Shown: piece after piece, positions 1-12,200 of the stretch | Numbering within the stretch: the stretch's first letter is position 1 | Layout of the letters: each line of letters opens with the position of its first letter | NCBI RefSeq assembly: GCF_039555335.1 | Contig: NC_092640.1 | Location: 38,546,295 to 38,610,294 of the forward strand | DNA length: 64,000 nucleotides | Reading direction: 5' to 3' | Source of the DNA: Amphiura filiformis | Lineage: Eukaryota; Echinodermata; Ophiuroidea; Amphilepidida; Amphiuridae | Program-made: the position numbers and the translations under genes | The notes under the pieces: model-generated | Databases searched by the model: none | Told to the model about the DNA's origin: nothing | Seen by the model: the letters and a program-made list of their open reading frames with translations, nothing else

Positions 1-168
1 TTTTTAATAATTTGCCTTAATGCTATGATAAAAGACCTCGTTACAGTCGGTTCCGATTAGGGTAATAAGCCCGATTGTGGACATAAAAAATGCTTCAGAT
101 GACTATTCTTCACTATTTCGTATTGTTTGATATTTGATATAAACATTTGGGTTTACCATTTTTTTTAG

Positions 169-294
169 ATTTAAGGGAAAAGAGCTTACGGTATTGTTAT
201 CCCGACTATCCTAAACCAGTACCACATGATTCAAATTCATCTTGTAGTTTTGACAATTCTGGAGAAAACAACGAAGCTGTAGCTATTTGTGCAG
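169..294 (+). CDS. Gene A exon: C-terminal half of SRCR domain 2
   Basis: Follows a T-rich tract ending in AG and ends before GTAAAA. It is 126 bp, phase 1 at both ends. It encodes the last three SRCR cysteines (LRYC, SSCSF, AICA) and the closing hydrophobic strand EAVAIC. It matches the exons at 27036-27161 (B) and 47261-47386 (C). The other half of the domain lies before the window. Confidence 0.88.
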
Positions 295-3200
295 GTAAAA
301 CTTAAATTTATATATTCACCCGTCTTTGGTCCAGCTCGTAACTCTTGGATGAAAGAAAATGAGTGTATTTTCTACATTACAAAACAACTTCACTATACAA
401 TACTGACTGGGTATATTAATCGAACCTCAAAACTAGATTTGAACTTCATCGCCGTTGTCATTATTTATTTGTGGGTTTTCAAAATAAAAATCCATTAACA
501 TGAGTACACGCACTACCACAATATTGGTTCAGCGGTTGTTGAGATCTTCTTCATATTTTGAGACAATAGCTATATGTTCTTATGTTGAAGCATATGCTAT
601 GATCAGTACGAAAAGCATTAAAACAGTGAGTGACATCGTCAGGCGTTAATGATGTAAACTAATCAGTCAAGTACAGGGTGAGTCCAAAAAGTGCAAAAGT
701 GCAAATAATCCATCTTATAAGCAGGTTGACGTTATAGTTTTAAAACGTTATGTGCATGATATATTCATTGGTGACCTTGTGTGAAAGAAGTTAATAGCAC
801 TTACCGTTCCAATTTTATGACACATTTTATAGCGACACCCCATCTAAATCTTGGATGTCAGCACACTCTATGTAATGTAAGATGAATTTGGAACATCTGC
901 CATTTTCTTAACCTCATTGGCACTGAAGTAGAATGGATCACCCAAAGCTTTATTGTCCCTGGTCTTGTATAAGTAGAAGAAACATTACTTTGTTGTAATT
1001 TTCATATTTATCTTTACATTAAAAATGTTCATTCTCTATAAAAGAAAAAAAGAAATACAAATTTGTGGGCAGTGGGTATTCAAATTTCGAAAGGTAATAC
1101 GTGCAAATTGAAGTGGTGGGAATTATAAAAATATCCAGTAAGTTGGACATATTGCAGGGAATAGAAAAATTTAGTTGGAGTTGGGTGAGTTATGAAGAAC
1201 TTGAAGGCTGGGGTAAGGGTAAATTTAAAGTACAGGTAACTAAAGAGGGGAAACGACGAGTTACTCCAAATCACAGCGGCAGGTAGTGACTGGGCCGCCG
1301 AGTGCGAATATGAATTTATTACGGTTCATGTTTGTTTTAAATTTTGGGACGTTTTTCCAGCTAGTCCTTTTCTGATAGCTGTGTTTAGGCACACTCCCTC
1401 TGGAATCCAAACCAAGTTCACGCCCTCTTTACATCCCTTAAGTAATATTAGAAAGTTAGTTCGAACCGAAAAAAAGGAATTGAAAAAAACGCAAAAATCA
1501 ACCTTGATTTAAATTAAAACCAGTTTCAGATCTGGTGTCTTTATTTCGCATCGAGTGCTCTCATTTAAAATGCATTGGGCCTCGTGTGGACAAAAAGTTA
1601 AATTAGGTATCGCCGTATAATGACTCATGAAAATTTCACAAAATTATGGTGTGTGGTCGTTATAAAAAGTTTCAATAAATGGGAAAGTTCGACTTGGTTC
1701 TTACGTAAGTATTTTATACTCACCCTGTACAAAAAAAATTAGTGTCCATTAACTTAGCATATTTGTTTTAGTATTATCTTCGTTTGGCTTTTGGTTTGAG
1801 TTTTTGATTTAAAACACACCACTTCATTTCATTATCAGTTCCAGGTTACGTTGGATGTTACAACATTGATGAAATTGACAGCACAGATAACGAAAAAATA
1901 ACCTCATCGAGTATGATGATTAACACATGTCGGCATCATTGCAGGGATCTCATCTACAAATACGCGATTCTACAGAATGGTGACACTTGCTTTTGTAAAA
2001 GTTTGGCTCCTAACAATCGACTTGGAGATAATTTTTGTGGGATTAATTGCAGTGGCGATGGACAACAAGTTTGTTGCGATGAAACGTCCTTTTCTGTATA
2101 TGATGGTATATTTTATTTATGGAAAAGCTTTTAATTTTGTTTAGACAATTAAGGGATCTAAAATGAGCGTTTATTGGGTTTCGACAGTATTTTTTGTGGG
2201 ACCTGAGAGCACCCCAGACCTATCGAATTGCATTCTGAATACGAAGCATGTCTTTCTGATATCAAATAATTTTCATTTTTTGAAAATCACAATATAATAC
2301 AAATTTTATGACAAATTATAAAAATTTGATATTTTTCAAATTTTTGATATAATACAGTCCTCGAAGTAAATTATATAAATCTAATGACATATTCTTAAAG
2401 TGTATGTAGCAGGGAGGAAAAGCCGACGGTCAATTGAAAATGTTGACCTTTCATATTGAAGATATGGATTTTTTCCCAAAAAGACCTAATTTTGTTTGGT
2501 GTTTTGGGAAAAAAAATCCATATCTTCAATACCAAAGGTCAAAATTTTCAATTGATCGTCGGCTTTTCATCCCACCTAAATACACTTGAAATATAAATCA
2601 TCAGATTTATAAAGTTTACTTCAAGTACTGTTAAATATCAAAAATATCAATTTTAATGATTTGCCATAAAATGTGTATTAAATTGCGAATTTCAAAAATC
2701 AAAATTATTTGATATCAGAATGACATTCTTCGTATTCAGAATGCAATTCGATATGTCTGATGTGCTCTAATGTCCCAAAATAAATACTGTCCAAACGTTC
2801 ATACCCCAGCCCTTAAGACACCAAATAATATAATTCATTCATTCATTCATTCATTCATTCATTCATTCATTTTTATTTTTCACTCATCAAATAACAAGAA
2901 TAGAATACATACAAAATTCAATACAAAATGTGAGAGTAAAGGAATCAAAGGAAATGCCAAGAAGAGGCCTGAAGGTCTAATATATGATCCCTTGTTTGGT
3001 TAATTCATCCGGTGGCTTTTTGTAATATCAATATTGCTCATAACAAAAAGGAAATTCATCACATGTATTTATCACAACAAATACTGCAGGTGATTTGAAG
3101 CCATTGACCACCGTCATAATTTTCGCTAATGATTCGCTAAGTATAGCTCCACATTTGATTGTATTTCGTCATCCTGCTATTCGTTTTTTGCTTTTTTTTA

Positions 3201-6200
3201 TTTGTTTTGTTTTTGTTTTGTTTGTTTGTTTGTTTGTTTTTGTTTTTTTTTTTTTGTTTTGCTGGTTTTTGTTTTTTTGGTTTTTTGGTTTTTTTGGGTT
3301 TTTTGTTTTTGTTTGTTTGTTTTGTTTTTTTATAAAAAGGATATGGTTCAAGCATGAATATAAACATATTTATTCACCAATCTTTCGATAAGAATAAATT
3401 AATGATAATGAGACAAATTAAAAGGAATTATCAGAAACGAGTGATTACACAACTGATACATGTGACTTTCAGTGACTTTGGCCTGTGATTTAAAGCAAAA
3501 TCTTCGGACAAACAGATGAGTTAGGCATAAATTACATGTATGGTGTAAAATGCCTCATCATTTGTCGCCGGTCAAAATTGCCTAACTCACCCCAAAATCT
3601 CTTGTATGATTGGTCAATGTCAATGACATTATTACAACAGGTGCACGTGCTTATAGAGAAAAGAATCAGGCAAAAATCTCAAATCGGCTGAAAAGTGAGT
3701 TGGGCACTTCGTCGCAGCAGGGTGGCGACTTGTTTTCTCGTGTGATAACAAATATTATTTGTCGGACATATAAATGATTCATTGCATTGCAATTTGATGT
3801 GTGTATTTTCTATAGATCAAGTAATAAACGAGCTTAGTTATTAGTTATTTTATTAACAATATGCCATTTTAATAACTATGTTAATTTTTATTGCCCTTCC
3901 ATGGTTAATATTCCCTGGACTTTTATTCTTCTGCGCGATTATCCGTGTGCTATGATCAGTAATATTATTCAAATTGTGACACTTTAACAGTTCTTCCCAA
4001 ATTCTAGCCATGAATATGTACAGTTCAATCTACCTACATGTTGTCCTTGTTTTATCCACATTTAGTTACCATTGGCGTGTGTGCTGATCCATTAAATAAA
4101 ACTGACGTGTACTACTTTGGAGATATCTTCAGTGCATTTGATTGTGGCAAAGGAATGGAACTCGTGAACGCCACGGCTATCCAGTGTGTTATGAGAACAA
4201 ATGCCAATGAGTTAGTTTGGAATGGTACCACATTTCCAGAATGCACAAGTAAGATTGCTATTGGAAAAATAAAATTTTTATTTGTAGACGCCACCAATAA
4301 CATGTTAACTGGGTGGGCATTTGCCCATTATTTTGCCCACCCAGTAAATTCAACTTGCCCATTACCCAAAACTGCCCACCCAGTAAAAAATTGGACACCA
4401 TATAATAATTACCATCTAATTTTACTGCTTCTTTCCCTACGTAGGAGTAATGGTGAGTGTTAATTAGTATAAGATTTCTAAATACCCAAAGTGAAATATA
4501 ATATGTATACTATAGTTGCGACATGAATATGCTAAAAAATGGCGTAAGATGCATGTAGGGGGCTAGTAAAGTCCACATTTTACATCAAAGCCAAATTGTA
4601 CGCATAAACAGGTCTACATTTCCGAAAATCCAAAACGTCTGGATGCCATTAATTTTCGCTGCCCACCCAGTAAATTATTTTCCATTATTTGAGGGCAAAA
4701 ATAAAATTAAATTGCCCACCCAGTAAATTATCCTTATTTACCTACCTGTTTATTCAATAATACAAGCGGTGGATCAGAAACGTAAATCTTGCTGTTTTAC
4801 TTTTGTGGTGTCGGTTTATTTATTCCTACAAGTATGTTTGAAAATATGGATGTGTGTGAACAATAAATAAGTAAACATTTCAAACTTTTTTATTCATACA
4901 GTTCGTTGCCTGTGGCCAATTCCGTGAAAGACACCCTAAGTTACTCTTTGCAGTTATGAACTAGATCATGTAAATGACAAAAAAGTGAGGATAGACTTTT
5001 GGCACCTTTGCAATAACTCTGCTAGAGGTATTGAACTTTGTACATGGGTCAAATTTCGAATTTGCTTAAATTGTGATAAAAATCAAAATCGGAACATTTT
5101 TTCCTCCATATACTATACTATACTATACTATACTATACTATACTATACTATACTATACTATACTATACTATACTATACTATACTATATTATACATTTCCT
5201 GACTAACGACTGACTCACGACTAAAGGATTATATTGGTAACGAAAGCCTACCCTCACTTTTATTTCGTAATGTCAGTTATGGTCACGTTCATCACTGCGA
5301 AGATATATATAGATTCATCAGGTTTGTTGGTAAACATTAGAAATGATTTCATTTGTACAAAACCAAAATGTAACTCACTATTGACGGTTTCGCCTATCAT
5401 GGTCTGTAGAAATCATCAGAATGATGGTTGTAGATCCTTACTTCCGGTTGGACGTATCCCGGCCGACGAGGGTGTTTTATCAGCCAGGTAAGGATCATAC
5501 ACGTGACTAAGGAAGTAGGTCCCCTCGTCTCTGTTCATGACGTTCGGGGCTCTTCTCCTGATCCAAATGGATTCTTTGATATCCGCGTTGTTAAAATATC
5601 CGCGTTGTTAAATGATGATAAAACATATGAACAACTTTCCTCTGACCCTACTCAACGGTATAAGAGAGAGCTAGTTTCCATGCTTAGTTGACTCAACTTG
5701 AGAAAGAGGAAAAAATCACAGCTTAAAATGTACCTAGAATTTACGGAACCCCGAGAATTCATAAGCCAGGCAATAAGGTCCATCCGATCGTGGATTATAC
5801 TGGCACCATCGGTTAACAGACATCTCGCGCATTAGCCGACATTCTAGGTCCCCTTGTAGGAGGTACTGAACATGATGTTCGCAATTCTAAGCACCTTGCG
5901 AAAAAGTATGGCGGAAGTGTTTATCGAAGAGGTGCAGATTTTTAACTCCCATTATGTTGTCTCGTTATTTACGAACACACCCATAGATAAATCACTGGAA
6001 GTGATTAAATCTCGGCTTAGGATGATAAGACTCGGAAAAATAGAACTCTGCTAACGGCTACCGATGTGATAGAATTATTACGCTTTGTGCTCACCACAAC
6101 ATATTTCTTGTTCCGCGGAATGATATACAAACAACGGTTCGGTGCAGCTATAGGAAGCCCTGTCTCCCCGGTGGTGGCTAACCTGTATTTAGAATTCCTA

Positions 6201-9200
6201 GAACAGCAAGCACTGGCCTCGGCGCCATTGGATTACAGACCTACCCTTTGGAAGAGAAATGTCGATGACCACCTCAATCAAAGCGACTCCACGGGAAGCG
6301 TAAAGTTCACATACTAGAAAGAACAAGAAGGTACAATCCCATTTTTGGACACTTTAATTGTTTGGAAAGCAGATGGCTCAGTTAAGTTGTTAGTATAGGC
6401 CTACAGGAAGGTCACACACGCCGACCAGTACCTTAACTGTGAGTCCCATCACCCTATCCACCATAAACTGGGTGTTGTCCCCACGCTTCTTGACAGAATG
6501 AACAGCATAGTTACGGAAGAGGAGGATAAGAAGCAGGAAGAAGAAAAGATCAAGCAGGCGCTTGAGCAAGTCGAACACTAAGTAAGACAGTAAAAATCAG
6601 ACAAAGGGCCTTGTTGTGATCCTGTACGTAAAGGGACTCGCAGTGAAAGCCAACAGAATCTTCCGAAAGCACGGTATAGCGACAGCAATGAAACCGAACA
6701 CCACTCTCCGTAAAATGCTAGTGCATCCAAAAGACAAAGTTGACCCACTCCACTGATTGCGTATATGAGACCCATGCACTAATTGTAAACACTCCTGTGT
6801 TGGGGAGACTGGCCGCAAATTTGGAACTAGACTGAATGAGCACCAAAAAGAAACGGCCAGGGTGTCAAAGACCAAAACAAACTACACCCGACAAACCCGC
6901 AAGCAATCAGCAAGCGAGCAGTGTAAGTCCGCTATTGCAGACCATGCGGTCCAGCAGCACCATGTCATCAACTGGGACAATGCTAAGATCTTGTGTAAAG
7001 AGTGTGATGCAAATACAAGAAGAAGCAAAGAATCCTTTTGGATCAGGAGAAGAGGCCCGAACGTCATGAACAGAACAGAGGGACCCACTTCCATAGTCAT
7101 GTGTATGATCCCCTCCTGGCTGATAAAACACACTCGTCGGCCGGGATACGTCCAACCGGAAGTAAGGGTCAACAACCATCATTCTGATGATGCCTACCGA
7201 CCATGATAGGCGAAACCGTCAATAGTGAGTTACATTTTGGTTTTGTACAAATAAAATCATTTTTAATGAAGATAAACTTGGGTTCCTTTTTAATGCCCAC
7301 GGGATTGGCCTCAGATAATAAATAACTAAGGTTCGAAAATGTCGCACGAAATCGTTTAAATGGCGGGTTATATAAAGGGAAAGTAAAGGATATAAAACAT
7401 CTGCATAACATTCAAAAACATTTCTTGAAAAAGTACTGCAAATTAATGTTATTAGAGTGTTGACAAATTACTTGTCAAATAAAAACAAACTATTTTACAA
7501 AAACATTTGACAACATTTTTAAAATGTTGTTGAGATGCGTTGATACAAAACCTTTTCATGACCTTTATAACACCCGGCATTTGATGTTATTAAAATGTTT
7601 TGAACTACATGAAATATCTGAATACTTGGGTAACGGTATTCCTTAATTTCATTAGTCTTCATTTTTTATTGAAGAATACGGACTATTGTCTGAAAATGCA
7701 ATTTCATGGCTAACGATGGAATTGTTCATTTTGTCCTCATTATTTATACAATCATAATGTATAATGATATTTGTATATATCATTTTCCGTTAAAATACAG
7801 AAAAAGATGACGATGGCGACAGTGTCAACATAATTGGTAGGTTTTAAATCGGTGTCCGTTTATCAAAAGAGGGGAGAAGGAGAGTGTAAACTATGTAATA
7901 GAGATATAGGAGAGGCAAGAGATTGAGAGAAAGCAATAATATGGTAGAAAAAAACCAATATACTTAGAACCCCGATTATTACCGTTTGTGTGGCAGGTTA
8001 TTATTTTAGAAATAACGATAATCACACACTCATAAAATAAGGAAAGCAATGAGGGGTATTATAATAAGAAATAACATCGTCGAAATTAGTTTTGAGTCAA
8101 CAATCATAATTATAAGTTACTAACAATGCCAAGACAAATTCGTAACCGTTTCACCGCACACACCAACGTTGAGTTTTCTTTGGGTTGTGAACTTTACATC
8201 CACTCACACCTACGAATATAGTTTGAAAATTAAATTAGTATTATGATTTACTTTTACTGAAATTTGTGAGCTTAGCAAAGACGAGCTGTTCCCTTAATAT
8301 GTGTGTATGTTTCAATAAGCCAACATGTTCCATATATACTATCTTCAGGTCTCGTAATTGGATGTGTAATGCTTATGCTATTACTCATTATAATGGTGAT
8401 TGCTGGATTGCACTGGAAAAAGTAAGTATACAGCTCACCCAAATTAGTTATTTCTTAATTTGCGGTATATACCGTATAAAATTTATTTCTTTTTCTTTTT
8501 CAATTTAAGCAATCATTTAGCATTATGTAATACAACTTTAAATTTGTTGTGGTTCTTCTAGAAAAGCATGACTAATATTTTATTTGCTCAGTTTCGGTTT
8601 GGTTTCGTACCAATTTTTAAACAATATAAAAGATGGCTGACTTTACGATTTTTTAAAACACTAAAACAGACAAAACAAAATAACAACGATAAAGACAAAA
8701 GGAAGTAAATAAGAAATAGAGGAAATGCAAATAAAATCAGATAGCCAGGCAAAGTGGCCATAATCGTCATCAAGGTCGAGTGTGAGTTTCCTACAATGTT
8801 TGCCTAATTAACGTTTACCGTCGGCAATCTTGTATTCTGTATTAAATTTCAACCTCACAAAGTTCAAAAACGCTTGGAAACTGGGAGAAGTCTTTTGAAA
8901 TTTACATCTATGAATATAAAACTTAAAACGTAAAACAAGAAACTTAATGCAATTTATATGCTCAGGGTCAAAGACATTAATCCAAATCATGTTTGTTTGT
9001 AGTTAGAAAGGGTAATATTATCACGAGATTTACTTTCAATAAATTGGGTCAGACTGTTCCACAAGCATTTGATTTTATCACAATTTCAAAATGCACCAAG
9101 GATTGGTCAGAATTATTACTAAAAAACACACAAAGTGGGGAATCAATTCAACATATTCTATGGAGGAACTTGTTTGTGCAAATTACTATTTGAAACACAT

Positions 9201-12200
9201 TAAAACAAAAAGCCCTAAGTTGAGTTTCAATACTGCAAGAAAAGTTATTTTTATGAAATTCGTATCCTGATCCATATTTAAGGCATCAATACAAAAATTC
9301 TCTGTTTTTGCAGGTCCGTCTTGTGTACTTAATTTTGCCATTTTTAAATAAACCGGCAACAATCTTATTAAAAATATTGACTTTAATATTAGAGGGGTTA
9401 TAAATCCAGTCAATCGAAATACCCTTCATAAGACAGTTGTATACTTTCTTCGATCTTTAATGGATTCATTTTCAAGAACAAAATCTTAAAAAGATTTGAT
9501 AAAATTATGCCCTCTATTAAGGTCGTCAATGGTATATACCACGATCAAACCAACTATGATAAAAAGAGGAATTTCTTGGTTTTCAAACGAACATTGCAAT
9601 TCCACCAAATGCAGTCCTGAAGGAAGTAATTATTAATACCAAGATTTTCCTTTATTCTCGCTTTATACACATACAAACCCCTAAGAGTTTCAGCCAATTG
9701 AGTATCTTCTAACAAGGCAAGAACGCGATTTGGAGCATCTGTTTTCCATAAAACTGACGTGTCAATATGACATTTTTAAAGCGCATTTGTTTCTAAATGT
9801 TTCCAAAAATCATCATAATCAGGATCCAGCAAATGCTTTACCCAAACTAATTTTTGAGGTTGAGAAAAAGCCTCAACATTAATCCTGCGAAATAAATATA
9901 AAAAACATGGAATTCATTTTTTAAATTGGAATAATAAATTTGTAATTGGAATAAATAGAACAGAAAGCAAATTAATAAACTGTGATAATAAAAGTCTCTT
10001 AATCACTCCAACTTTATCAACTAACGACAGATTCTTTGAACGCCAACAATTCAGAAATCGCTGAATGTGAGTAAGTATGAGGGAAAATTAAGTTCACGCA
10101 TTCATTATGAAAACTGAACACCAAGTGTTTGAAATAATTATTTTTCAAAACAAGACCTTTATCACTAAATGGCTTTGATTCATTCCCTTTAAACCTTCCA
10201 ATTAGTCTCAGACTTTGACACATTCATTTTGCACCCAGAGAGTTTTGCCTAAATGTTCAAGCGTATCAAAAAGATTCCTAAAAGATTCCAAATATCCATG
10301 TAAAAAACAAGTTGTGTCATCAGCCAAAAAACTAACCTTTTTTCTTTATCTCCAATCTTAATTTCATTAATTTTGTCATATCCCCTTATTGAAATACTTA
10401 ACAGTCCGATCGCGCACAAAAACAACAAAGGCGAAATCGGACAACCTTGATATACCACGTTCTAAGAAAATTTCATCAGATAAAAACCCATTGTTTGAAC
10501 TGAAACTTTTCTATTGCAATAAAATGCTTTCCCCCATTGAATAAAAGTATTTCCAAACATCAAATTCCTTCAAAACCTGAAATAAATATACTCATTATGT
10601 TCTAGTTCTACACTATCGAACGTGTTTTTTTTTTAAATATCTAACAAGACAATGGAACCTGGAATATCGTTTGAATCACAATAATCAATAATATCAATAA
10701 TCATTCTGATATTATTACCGACATTTCTCCCTTTTGGTTAACCTGATCAACATATTCAATATCTTGGTTCATCTGATAAATTTTGTTTTGAATCTCTTGT
10801 TTGTTTTTCATTTTCTCCTTTGTCTTTCTACTGGAGTATTGAATGCAATGTCCATTGATAGTGCATTTAAAAGCATCCCAAACTACATTTCGTACCAATC
10901 TTCCTTTCTTTACTCTGTTTTTCAGCAAAAATGGTCCACGCAATCAAAATTCCAAGAATCAGACTCAATCTGTTAAACCACAAGTTGATGAGCTAAATGA
11001 GAAAGATGAACTTGAAAAACCTCCTTCAAAGAAAGAAGAGCCTGTTATTCTGAGAAAAGATCATATCTTGAAAACGAATACATTAGGAAAGCTTACTACA
11101 GACAGAATTGAGCAAGCGGTGGCTGTTTATGACAATCCAGAGCCTTTATTTTATTACCCCCGTGTCAAAAGGTGGTTTCAAGAAAAACTGAATATCAGCC
11201 AAGAGCAAGGAAATGAAGATACAGCGGATCCTAACACAACCGATCAAACTGCTAAAGCGTCTGGCTTATATCCTGATTCGAAGCCACAAAATATACCAAC
11301 CGACATAACCGAAGAGCCTCTTGAAGATAAAGCTAGTGACCAGAATGATGAAGGAAATAGAACGGGAGAAACTACTTCATTGACAATTGAAGATGAAAGC
11401 GCTACAGGAAACAAGTCTAAGAAGAAACAAGCTAAAACTAGTAGCAAATCTAAGACCCATAATAAAACGTCAAAACAAACCAAAGATAAAAATAAAGAAA
11501 ACAATGGATATGAAAAGGTTCCTTCTGAAGATGCACCAGCCACGGGCCGTGACAATAAAACCAGGACGTCTACAAGTCCGCATGATGTCAGGAAACCTGG
11601 TGACTTGAAATCTGAAAAAGGCAACGATACTGATGAAACAAATCCAAAAGTAGGTTCTAATAACAACGTGAAAAAGAAATCTTGGTTTGAGCGGCATGGG
11701 TTCAGATCTACGACTTCTAACCAAACAAATCAAGAAACAAAAGACCCTGAAATGCAGAAAATCGGACATGAAAACGTTCCACCTGACAACAGAGTTCTTC
11801 TTGACACGAGCCAACAAGAATGTTCTACACTGGCCACCGGTGGCAGATTAATGGGAGCTGCTCCTAACCCTACACCCCAGAGTCTTGTCTTGTCTGGATC
11901 CCCTGCCATGCATATGCCAATTTCAATATCCTCAATACTCCCTTTTGGAGGAAGACGGGAAGGTAAAACTGAACATGGTTCTACACACCCTCAAAGTGTA
12001 CAGAAAGAAATGGAAACACCTGGATCAAAAAAAGATCATGAAGAGAAAGATGGTGAAAGAAATAAAGATCTACTTGGAGATAAAAGAAGTGGTGAGAAAA
12101 AGGGGAAGGAAAAGGGAGAAATTAGCGCCAAGGAAAACAAGTATCGGAAGAAGCAAGCTCAGTCTAGTAGCAAATCTAAGAGCAGGGATAAAACGTCAAA

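Noticed and set aside
3095-3391. Phe/Val-rich membrane-like frame
   Set aside because: T-rich low-complexity DNA; not a transmembrane gene.
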